Shown: in pieces, positions 37,019 through 44,585 of the stretch
Layout of the letters: the number at the start of each line of letters is the position of its first letter
How positions within the stretch are numbered: the stretch's first letter is position 1
Origin: REEB76 sp049698775
GTDB lineage: Bacteria > Pseudomonadota > Gammaproteobacteria > Natronospirales > REEB76
Assembly (NCBI GenBank): GCA_049698775.1
Contig: JBAVYM010000040.1
Coordinates: 8,829-72,828 of the forward strand
Direction of reading: 5' to 3'
DNA length: 64,000 bases
The notes under the pieces: generated by a model
What the model was told of the DNA's origin: nothing
Seen by the model: the letters and a program-made list of their open reading frames with translations, nothing else
Databases searched by the model: none
Made by a program: the position numbers and the translations under genes

Positions 37019-39955
37019 ATGGAAAAGGTTTACGACCCCCAGGGGATAGAACGCCGCTGGTACGAGCATTGGGAGAACAGCGGCTGCTTCGCTCCGCATC
37101 GCGATGGCGCGCCCTACTGCATTCTGCTGCCGCCGCCCAATGTCACCGGCACCTTGCACATGGGCCATGCGTTCCAGCAGACCATCATGGACATCCTGAT
37201 CCGCTATCACCGCATGCGCGGTGAGCGGGTGCTATGGCAAGGCGGTACCGATCATGCCGGCATCGCCACGCAGAAAATCGTCGAAAATCAACTCGCTGTC
37301 GAAAATAAAACCCGCCATGATCTCGGCCGTGCGCGTTTCATCGAACGCGTTTGGCAATGGAAACAGGAATCCGGTTCCGTCATCAGCCGGCAGATGCGTC
37401 GCCTGGGCGCCTCCATTGACTGGTCACGCGAGCGCTTCACCATGGACGAAGGGTTGTCGGCCGCGGTGCGCCGCGTGTTCGTGGAATGGTACCGCGCCGG
37501 ACTGCTGTATCGCGGCAAGCGACTGGTGCACTGGGATCCGGTGCTGCAAACCGCGGTGTCCGATCTCGAAGTCAACAACGAGGAACGTGACGGCCACTTG
37601 TGGTTCATCCGTTATCCAGGTGCGGATGGAAGCGAAGGCGTAATCGTCGCCACCACCCGGCCCGAAACCATGCTCGGCGACGTCGCCGTGGCGGTGCATC
37701 CCGAAGACAAGCGTTACCAGAGACTAATCGGCAAAAAACTCAAGCTGCCGCTGACCGGCCGCGAGATTCCAGTCATCGCCGATGCGTATGTAGATAAGGG
37801 ATTCGGCACAGGCGCGGTCAAGATCACGCCAGCACATGATTTCAACGATTACAAGATTGGTGAACGATATAATTTGGATCGAGTTAATGTACTGACACTT
37901 GATGCAAAAATTCGTGACATCGCTGAATGCCATACTTGGGAAGGGAGCACTATTGCTGGCCCCAATTCTGATGGTCTATCTATTCAGGCTAGCTATACAA
38001 AACCCGTTGTAAAACCCATCACCTTGCCTAAACAATACCAAAACCTAGATCGTTTCGTCGCGCGTAAGCAAATGTTAGTTGATCTGGAAGCACAGGGTTT
38101 CCTGGTCGAGACCCGTAAACACAAGCTCACCGTTCCCGTCAGCCAGCGTTCCGACGCAATCATCGAACCGATGCTGACGGACCAGTGGTTCCTGGACCTG
38201 ACGCGTGAGGTGCGAGCCGATGGCGGCTCCGGTGGCAAGAAAGCCATTACCGAACCGGCATTGAACGCCGTTAGAAACGGTGACATCAAGTTTGTGCCTG
38301 AGAACTGGTCCACTACCTATACGCAGTGGCTGGAGAACATCCAGGACTGGTGCGTGAGTCGCCAGTTGTGGTGGGGCCACCGTATTCCAGCGTGGTATGA
38401 CCAAGCCAGCAATATCTTCGTCGGTGAGAACGAAGCCGATGCGATCAAGCATAGCAACAAGAAACCGGTAGGCAAACTCAAGCAGGATGAAGACGTGCTG
38501 GACACTTGGTTCAGCTCGGCGCTGTGGCCATTTTCCACTCTGGGTTGGCCGGCTGACGGCCCGGTGAAAAACGAGCGTGGTGAAATCGTTGCCGACTGGT
38601 CCCACGACCAGATATTCCTGCCCTCCTCCGTGCTGGTCACCGGCTTCGACATCATCTTCTTCTGGGTGGCGCGCATGGTAATGGCGACAAAATACTTCAC
38701 CGGGCAGGTGCCGTTCCGCGAGGTCTATATCAACGCCATCGTGCGCGACGCCGAAGGCCAGAAAATGTCCAAGTCCAAGGGCAATACCATTGACCCGCTG
38801 GACCTCATGGATGGTATCGGCCTTGATGCGCTGGTGAAGAAGTCCACCGACAGCCTGCTGATTCCGCAGGTGCGCGAGAAAGTGGAAAAACGTATCCGCA
38901 AGGATTATCCGCAAGGCATCCCGGCGGTGAGCGCCGACGCGCTGCGCTTTACGTTTGCGGCCCTGGCGACGTATGGCCGCACCATCAATTTCGACCTCAA
39001 GCGCTGCGAGGGCTATCGCAACTTCTGTACCAAGTTGTGGAACGCTACGCGCTTTGCGCTCATGAATACTGAAGGGTTCACATTGCCACAGGAACTCAAC
39101 CCCCAAACCGAGGTGGAACGCTGGATTCTCAGCAAACTTCAGTATCTGTTGCAGGATATAGAAGAGCATTTCCAAACTTATCGCTTTGACCTGTTGGCCC
39201 AGGACTTGTACGAATTTACCTGGAACGACTTCTGCGACTGGTTCATCGAACTGTCCAAACCAGCGCTGAACGGCACCGACCGCGAAGCCGCGGACTCGAC
39301 CCGGCATACCCTTCTGTATGTCCTGGAAACCCTGCTCCGCGCCTTGCACCCGATTATTCCCTTCATCACCGAGGAACTCTGGCAGCAGGTGGCACCCAGG
39401 CGCGGGGTCCGTGGTGCTTCGGTTTCCCTACAGACATATCCCACTTACCAACAAAACCTGCGCAATCCCGGCAGCACTTCCGGTGATATTGAGCGCGTCA
39501 TCGCCGCGGTTATCCGGCTTCGCAATATGCGCAGCGAGAACAATCTGCCACCCTCCGCAAATATCCCGCTGCTGATTGAGGACAAAGGCAAGGATCCACA
39601 ATTCTGGCAGCGCACGGAGCCGTTGCTCAAATCCCTGGCGCGAGTGGAGTCGTTACGCTTGCTGAATCAAGGTGAACAACCGCCACCTGCGGCTGCCGCA
39701 GTATTGGATCAGGCCACGCTCATGATCCCGCTGGCAGGCTTGATTGACGTACCTGCCGAAAGGGCCAGGCTGGAAAGGCAACTGGATAAATTACGCCTGG
39801 AACTGGCGCATACCCGGACCAAACTCGCGAACGCCAACTTCGTTAGCGGCGCGCCGGCGGCGGTGGTGGCCGGTGTGCGTTCCAGGGCAGCGGAGCTGGA
39901 AAGCACCATCCAGCGACTGGAAGTGCAGATGGCGCGTTTGCGCACCCTCGGTTGA
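37019..39955 (+). CDS. valS: Valyl-tRNA synthetase ValS
   Basis: Charges tRNA-Val and edits mischarged threonine. 978 residues, slightly longer than E. coli ValS (951). PPPNVTGTLHMGHAFQQTIM carries the HIGH motif (HMGH). KMSKSKGN is the second ATP-binding motif. The editing domain includes TTRPETMLGDVAVAVHP and GTGAVKITPAHDFNDYKIG. The C-terminal coiled-coil arm (ARLERQLDKLRLELAHTRTK) ends the protein. Bases about 37861-38100 within the editing/linker region are only about 43 percent GC by eye count, against about 60 in the flanks. No frameshift is present. Confidence 0.97.
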   Translation: MEKVYDPQGIERRWYEHWENSGCFAPHRDGAPYCILLPPPNVTGTLHMGHAFQQTIMDILIRYHRMRGERVLWQGGTDHAGIATQKIVENQLAVENKTRHDLGRARFIERVWQWKQESGSVISRQMRRLGASIDWSRERFTMDEGLSAAVRRVFVEWYRAGLLYRGKRLVHWDPVLQTAVSDLEVNNEERDGHLWFIRYPGADGSEGVIVATTRPETMLGDVAVAVHPEDKRYQRLIGKKLKLPLTGREIPVIADAYVDKGFGTGAVKITPAHDFNDYKIGERYNLDRVNVLTLDAKIRDIAECHTWEGSTIAGPNSDGLSIQASYTKPVVKPITLPKQYQNLDRFVARKQMLVDLEAQGFLVETRKHKLTVPVSQRSDAIIEPMLTDQWFLDLTREVRADGGSGGKKAITEPALNAVRNGDIKFVPENWSTTYTQWLENIQDWCVSRQLWWGHRIPAWYDQASNIFVGENEADAIKHSNKKPVGKLKQDEDVLDTWFSSALWPFSTLGWPADGPVKNERGEIVADWSHDQIFLPSSVLVTGFDIIFFWVARMVMATKYFTGQVPFREVYINAIVRDAEGQKMSKSKGNTIDPLDLMDGIGLDALVKKSTDSLLIPQVREKVEKRIRKDYPQGIPAVSADALRFTFAALATYGRTINFDLKRCEGYRNFCTKLWNATRFALMNTEGFTLPQELNPQTEVERWILSKLQYLLQDIEEHFQTYRFDLLAQDLYEFTWNDFCDWFIELSKPALNGTDREAADSTRHTLLYVLETLLRALHPIIPFITEELWQQVAPRRGVRGASVSLQTYPTYQQNLRNPGSTSGDIERVIAAVIRLRNMRSENNLPPSANIPLLIEDKGKDPQFWQRTEPLLKSLARVESLRLLNQGEQPPPAAAAVLDQATLMIPLAGLIDVPAERARLERQLDKLRLELAHTRTKLANANFVSGAPAAVVAGVRSRAAELESTIQRLEVQMARLRTLG
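37861..38100 (+). other. AT-rich patch inside valS
   Basis: By hand count this 240-bp stretch is about 43 percent GC, with the first 60 bases near one third. It uses codons rare elsewhere in the window (TTA, ATA, AAT, CTA). The frame is open and the segment encodes part of the region after the HDFNDY editing-site motif, including NLDRVNVLTLDAKIRDIAEC. The flanking valS sequence has ordinary codon use. The cause may be a local recombination or a structural constraint. Confidence 0.6.
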
Positions 39956-39977
39956 AGCACGCAGCCGGCGTCCGCCC

Positions 39978-41423
39978 ATGCACACGGCTATTCTGCATGC
40001 GCTGATCATTTTCGGCATTGTTGCCGTGCATCTACTGGGCATCGTGGCTGCCGCGCATGCCGCACTGACCGCGCGCACCTCGCAAGGCGCTATCGCCTGG
40101 GCGGTGTCGCTGGTGTTCATGCCGTACCTGGCGCTGATCCCTTACTTGATATTCGGCCGCAGCAAGTTTGCCGGCTACGTGGAAGCGCGGCGTGTGCGCA
40201 ACCGTCAGTTCCATGAACAGACTCACTCCCTCCGCCAAAGCCAGGCCGCACGTGCTGAAATCGAGGAGCAGCTTGGGCACAAACTTGCCGGAATCCAGAC
40301 GCTGACCACGCTCACCGGCCTGCCATTCTCACGCGGCAATCAAGTGCGCCTGCTGATTAACGGTGAGCAGACATTTGCAGCGATGTTCGCCGCCATCGCC
40401 GCCGCCAAGCACTATGTGATCGTACAATTTTTCATTGTGAACGACGATGCTCTCGGCCGGCGTTTGCAGGCCGCGCTCATGGCCAAGGCCGCCGAAGGCG
40501 TGCCGGTGTATTTCCTCTACGACGGTATCGGCAGCCACGGTTTGCCAACGCGCTATCTGGATGCGCTGCGCTCCACAGGCGTGCAGGTGCAGGAATTTCT
40601 CACACGCCGGCGCCGGCTGGTCAATCGTTATCAGCTCAACTTCCGCAACCACCGTAAAATCACCGTGGTGGACGGCGAACGCGCCTTCGTGGGCGGCCAC
40701 AATGCCGGCGACGAATATCTGGGGCTCAAGCCGCCGCTCAGCCCGTGGCGCGACACGCACATCGAGGTCACCGGACCGGCGGTGGCCGGTGTTCAGTTGG
40801 CGTTCGTGGAAGACTGGTATTGGGTGACCGGCCGCGTGCCGGAACTGCGTTGGCGGCCCACGCCACATCCGCTCAACATGCATTGCCAGGTGGTGCCCAG
40901 CGGCCCGGCCGACGATCAGGAAACCTGCACGCTGTTTTTTGTGCAGGCCATCAATGCAGCACGTACGCGCGTCTGGATCACCACGCCCTACCTGGTACCA
41001 GACGAAGCGGTGTTCACCGCGCTCAAACTTGCGGTGCTGCGTGGCGTGGATGTGCGTATCCTGATTCCAAGCCGCCCCGATCATTTCATCGTGTTCAACG
41101 CCTCGTCCCTGTATGCCAACGAGGCTGTGCTCGCCGGCATCAAGGTGTACCGCTACCAGCCGGGCTTTCTGCATCAGAAAGTTTTGCTGATCAACGATGA
41201 AGCCGCGGCGGTGGGCAGCGCCAATCTCGACAATCGTTCCTTCCGGTTGAACTTCGAGATCATGGTGTTGACCGTGGATCAGGGTTTTGCCGCAGATGTA
41301 GCAGCCATGCTGGAAGCGGATTTCGCGCAGGCACGTGCCGTCCAAGCCGGCGAGTACACCCATGCCTCGGTAACCCGTAGGCTGGTGATGGGCGTGACCC
41401 GCCTGTTCGCGCCGATCTTGTGA
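39978..41423 (+). CDS. cls: Cardiolipin synthase (PLD family)
   Basis: A membrane enzyme that condenses phosphatidylglycerol to cardiolipin. About 481 residues from ATG 39978, just past valS. Two N-terminal helices (LHALIIFGIVAVHLLGIVAA; QGAIAWAVSLVFMPYLALIP) form the PLDc_N anchor. The two phospholipase D motifs are NHRKITVVDGERAFVGGHN and LHQKVLLINDEAAAVGSANL, both with HxK...D. A longer frame starting inside valS is a shadow. Which of ClsA or ClsB-like subclasses it belongs to is not decided, but the two-helix anchor favours ClsA. Confidence 0.94.
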   Translation: MHTAILHALIIFGIVAVHLLGIVAAAHAALTARTSQGAIAWAVSLVFMPYLALIPYLIFGRSKFAGYVEARRVRNRQFHEQTHSLRQSQAARAEIEEQLGHKLAGIQTLTTLTGLPFSRGNQVRLLINGEQTFAAMFAAIAAAKHYVIVQFFIVNDDALGRRLQAALMAKAAEGVPVYFLYDGIGSHGLPTRYLDALRSTGVQVQEFLTRRRRLVNRYQLNFRNHRKITVVDGERAFVGGHNAGDEYLGLKPPLSPWRDTHIEVTGPAVAGVQLAFVEDWYWVTGRVPELRWRPTPHPLNMHCQVVPSGPADDQETCTLFFVQAINAARTRVWITTPYLVPDEAVFTALKLAVLRGVDVRILIPSRPDHFIVFNASSLYANEAVLAGIKVYRYQPGFLHQKVLLINDEAAAVGSANLDNRSFRLNFEIMVLTVDQGFAADVAAMLEADFAQARAVQAGEYTHASVTRRLVMGVTRLFAPIL

Positions 41424-41472
41424 TATACCAAAACGCCGATAATGGAATGGAACCAGCGTAGGCGAAACAAAA

Positions 41473-42216
41473 CTATAAATACCCCCATTCCAGCGCTTTC
41501 AATACAGCCCGTGTCCGGTCCCTGACTCCCAGTTTTGTAAGGATACTGGACACGTGGTTCTTTACCGTGCCTTCGACGACATTGAGGGCTTCCGCAATTT
41601 CACGATTGCTATACCCGCCGGCCAGCAGCCGCAAGACTTCGGTTTCCCTTTCCGTGAGCGGATTCTTTGACTTGATGCCGTGAGATGGCCTGAATTCCTC
41701 TCCCAGACTGCGCACAACGTGTTCGGTTATTGTCGGCTCCAGCAGAGTTTCGCCCTCCTCCAACATCTGTATCCCACGGACTGATTGTCCGAATGTGACA
41801 TCCGGGGATGTGAGTGACCTACCAATCTCCCAATGATGTCCGAATGGATCGACGACGCGCCCTACGCGCCAACCGTACTGATCGGCAACTGGCCAGATTT
41901 CGGTTGCTCCCGCCGCCAAGGCCTGCACAAACACTGCATCCGGATCTTGAACAGCCAACACTATCCGCACGGAACTTCCGCCAAGTGATTCCGGGCTGAA
42001 GTTGGAATTCTCCGGCGATTCGTCACCCAACCAGAAATCCGCTCCTTGCACGGCAAGCCTGGCAACCACACTTCCGTTATCACCCTCGAGGCGGAACAGC
42101 TCGACCGCACTGAACGCCGCTTTGTAGAACTCAATGGCATCTGCACCGTTTCTGACATTCAACCATGGAGTAATGGTTGTTCTGGCGACACTCGATTCAG
42201 AAGCCGAGGTGCTCAT
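41473..42216 (-). CDS. Glyoxalase/PhnB-like domain fused to a LuxR/GerE DNA-binding domain
   Basis: 247 residues in one frame. Residues about 13-135 are a VOC/PhnB-type fold: TPWLNVRNGADAIEFYKAAF, LAVQGADFWLGDESPENSNF, VRIVLAVQDPDAVFVQALAA, ending VVDPFGHHWEIGR. Residues about 140-175 (VRGIQMLEEGETLLEPTITE) match the linker of NarL-type response regulators. Residues about 183-245 are a complete LuxR helix-turn-helix: LTERETEVLRLLAGGYSNRE, IAEALNVVEGTVKNHVSSIL. The receiver domain expected in front of such an output has been replaced by the VOC domain. A metabolite-sensing transcription factor is the simplest reading. It is divergent from the LytTR regulator across 471 bp. Confidence 0.88.
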   Translation of the reverse strand: MSTSASESSVARTTITPWLNVRNGADAIEFYKAAFSAVELFRLEGDNGSVVARLAVQGADFWLGDESPENSNFSPESLGGSSVRIVLAVQDPDAVFVQALAAGATEIWPVADQYGWRVGRVVDPFGHHWEIGRSLTSPDVTFGQSVRGIQMLEEGETLLEPTITEHVVRSLGEEFRPSHGIKSKNPLTERETEVLRLLAGGYSNREIAEALNVVEGTVKNHVSSILTKLGVRDRTRAVLKALEWGYL

Positions 42217-42687
42217 GGTAAATCCTTTGTTGCAGCCGTCGGACGACCACCCGAAGCCGAAGCAAACGCCACGCCCAGGGACTCAGGATTGTCCTAGCAG
42301 TGTGGGTCACGGCAGCCATAACGCCCTAGCGTTCATCAAGCAGGAGGCGATGGGCAGAGAGCGCTTGTGCACAGCATGTGCGGTCTAACTTGAATTAGAC
42401 ACATGGATATTAGTGAGCCATGTCGTCTAATGTCAATCAACATAGCTTGATTTTGTGCCCAATCTCCGTGTCTATGTCGAAAGTCATGTGTCTCATCGTG
42501 AGTATCAAGCAATGACGCACTTTGCTATGGGTATCCTGGTCTTGAAAAGCCGGATGAATGTTCAATTACAGATGTTTTTCATATCTGAACGGCCATAAAT
42601 AAGCTTTATTTAATAAATTCATAGGCATCGTCCGCCAATTTGCGTCTATAACTGAGGCGTCCCGATAGCGAATGGAGGATAGCCGAC
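42217..42687. promoter_or_regulatory. 471-bp divergent regulatory gap with inverted repeat
   Basis: No convincing gene on either strand. The clearest structure is ATTAGAC-ACATGG (42394-42406) facing CCATGTCGTCTAAT (42418-42431), an inverted repeat with one extra base in the right arm. Further GTGTCT/AGACAC elements lie near 42468 and 42487. AACGC-CCTA-GCGTT occurs near 42320. TATAAC near 42650 could be the LytTR gene -10, and GGAGGATAGCC is its ribosome-binding site. Binding by the LuxR-type fusion or by the LytTR protein is possible but unproven. Confidence 0.5.
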
Positions 42688-43476
42688 ATGATACGGGTCT
42701 TGCTCGCGGTTCATGATGTCATTTCAAAAACCAAAATCCGCTATTTTTTGAGCGAGGAGCGCGATATAAGCATCATCGCCGATTGCGCCAATGGAACGGA
42801 GGCCAGTGAAATGCTCAATATCCTGGAACCGGAGCTTCTGATCCTCGATTTTGAATTGCCGGGAATGTCGGGATTCGAGCTATTGGAATCCGTCAAATGC
42901 GCGAGAATGCCCTATGTAATCATCGTGTCCAGGCAGGACAAATACGCTGTCCGCGCATTCGAGTTCGATGTCACCGATTACCTGATAAAGCCATTCGATA
43001 AAACCCGCTTCCGGGAAGCGCTGACAAGGGTAAAAAGACACTTTGAACGCGACAAGCGCGCTGAAGGGCAGGCTTTTTCAGCCAATGAATCTGGTAACGG
43101 CTCGGCCGCCCTCATCCACCCTGCGGTGGAACGCATCCCCATAAAGTTTGGCCGACGAGTTAAACTGCTGCATACCTCGGCAATCCGTCACATTGTGGCC
43201 GACCGTGACTTCACTAACCTGCATATGGTAACTGGCGAGACAATACATACCAGCGAGCGCATATCGCAACTGGAAATGAAAGTCCCGGCTGACAGATTTC
43301 AGCGGATCCAGCGCTCAGTTATCTTGAATCTGGAGCACGTGCAGGAGATACGCTCAAAGAAGGGTAAATACGAGTTCGTCATGAATAATGGCGAATGTTT
43401 CATGTCTGGAATTCTTTATAAACGGGAACTTAATACCCTGGTCACCACCTGGAACAAACGCCAGCATGCGGCATAG
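42688..43476 (+). CDS. LytTR-family response regulator (orphan)
   Basis: 262 residues. The receiver domain spans ~1-120: LLILDFELPGMSGFELLESV carries the phospho-acceptor Asp, VIIVSRQDKYAVRAFEFDVT the Ser/Thr position, and DYLIKPFDKTRF the Lys. The first acidic pair normally DD or ED reads VHD here, so one acidic residue is replaced by His. The C-terminal LytTR domain (about 150-255) binds DNA: FGRRVKLLHTSAIRHIVADR, FQRIQRSVILNLEHVQEIRS, KYEFVMNNGECFMSGILY. No sensor kinase is nearby. It is preceded by a good GGAGG site. Confidence 0.9.
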   Translation: MIRVLLAVHDVISKTKIRYFLSEERDISIIADCANGTEASEMLNILEPELLILDFELPGMSGFELLESVKCARMPYVIIVSRQDKYAVRAFEFDVTDYLIKPFDKTRFREALTRVKRHFERDKRAEGQAFSANESGNGSAALIHPAVERIPIKFGRRVKLLHTSAIRHIVADRDFTNLHMVTGETIHTSERISQLEMKVPADRFQRIQRSVILNLEHVQEIRSKKGKYEFVMNNGECFMSGILYKRELNTLVTTWNKRQHAA

Positions 43477-43559
43477 GTACATCATCAGATCGCTCCGTCA
43501 GAGAATCCTCTGAATCGGCCTGTCCACTAACGATTCACCCACAACCTGCAGCAGCGAGC

Positions 43560-44069
43560 ATGAAAACCGGTAAATACCCAGTACTGACCGCAATCCTGCT
43601 GGGCGGCTTGATCGGCGGCACTATAGATATTGGGTCTGCCGCGCTAATCAACCGGTTCAGCCCGGTGGTTATTCTGCACGCCATCGCCAGCGGCCTCATC
43701 GGCAAGGCCTCGTTCAGCGGCGGCGCAGCCACTGCATTTTTGGGCTTATTGCTGCAATGGAGCATGGCGCTGTTGATCGCCGCGATCTACATGACCGCCA
43801 CCGCCAGAATACCGGGCATGCGGCGACGGTGGCGAAGCACTGGCATCATCGCTGGGGTGGTGATCTTTATCGTTATGAACTATGTCGTCGTTCCGCTCTC
43901 AGCAGCACCCTTCAGGCCTGAGCTCAACCTTCACAGCCTGCTCACAGCCTTCACGCCATATAAATTCGTAGGCAATCTGCTCGCCATGATCTTGTTCGGC
44001 CTGATCATTGGTTTCTTCGCGCATTACTTAACTTCCGCCAGAAAAGCCGTGAGTCAGACCGCGAATTGA
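43560..44069 (+). CDS. Four-helix membrane protein of unknown function
   Basis: 169 residues with about four transmembrane helices: residues 8-28 (LTAILLGGLIGGTIDIGSAA), 57-78 (ATAFLGLLLQWSMALLIAAI), 95-115 (TGIIAGVVIFIVMNYVVVPL) and 137-157 (FVGNLLAMILFGLIIGFFAH). The GG-rich first helix and an Arg-rich cytoplasmic loop (RIPGMRRRWRST) are visible. I do not recognise a family with confidence. It follows the LytTR gene by 84 bp in the same direction and could be its target. Confidence 0.75.
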   Translation: MKTGKYPVLTAILLGGLIGGTIDIGSAALINRFSPVVILHAIASGLIGKASFSGGAATAFLGLLLQWSMALLIAAIYMTATARIPGMRRRWRSTGIIAGVVIFIVMNYVVVPLSAAPFRPELNLHSLLTAFTPYKFVGNLLAMILFGLIIGFFAHYLTSARKAVSQTAN

Positions 44070-44380
44070 CTCTTGCGGCTATCGCCTCTGAATAAAATCA
44101 GCTTCCATCACCGCACCTCCCTCCGCTCCACGTCTCTGATCTTCAGCCAGGTCCATATCGGGCCATGCAAAATATTGACCAAAGAACATCTAACGATGTC
44201 GTACTGCTGTTTAACTTCCACGAAATGGATTTCTGCTCGACAAAGTACGCAAATTCCGAAGTAAATGGACTAGCAAGCTCACGCAATCTGACACAGAATC
44301 AGGCTCGAATCGTGTGTTGCTTTTAGAGCAATGACGACGTGACGAAAAAATGCAATACGCGTGTGTACAAGAAATTAAAA

Positions 44381-44566
44381 ATGAACAACCTTGGTCCGAT
44401 GCAAGAGTTGTCCGGTTTCAAATCATGGAGTTATGCATTGATTGGAGTTCACAACACGATGAGATCGGTTTTAAGGAATCTGATTGATACGGGCAGCAAT
44501 GAGATGTTGTATGCAGGCAACGCGGTCAACGCAAATCAAGCAATGAGACAGATCTACCGTAAATAA
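44381..44566 (+). pseudogene. Degenerate receiver-domain-like remnant
   Basis: A 61-codon frame from ATG 44381 (a GTG at 44339 extends it). YALIGVHNTMRSVLRNLIDT and LYAGNAVNANQAMRQI follow the pattern of the first beta-alpha-beta-alpha units of CheY-like receivers (compare VDDNxTMRxxLRxxL...YAxNAxxAL). The acidic pair is lost (VHN) and the frame stops after about two helices, so it cannot be a working receiver. The rest of the AT-rich 44070-44585 gap holds only short frames with no recognisable similarity, including one of 53 codons at 44165-44326. Confidence 0.35.
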
Positions 44567-44585
44567 TTTTTGAGGAGACATCCAG

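Noticed and set aside
38075..39349. 424-codon leftward frame inside valS
   Set aside because: Antisense to valS motifs including KMSKSKGN.
37019..39955. Possible frameshift in valS at the AT-rich patch
   Set aside because: The frame is open and the protein order and flanking motifs are continuous across the patch.
40329..41363. 344-codon leftward frame opposite cls
   Set aside because: Antisense to both PLD motifs; no independent signal.
44165..44326. 53-codon rightward frame in the gap before the TonB receptor
   Set aside because: No ribosome-binding site or recognisable similarity; listed only in the description of the gap.
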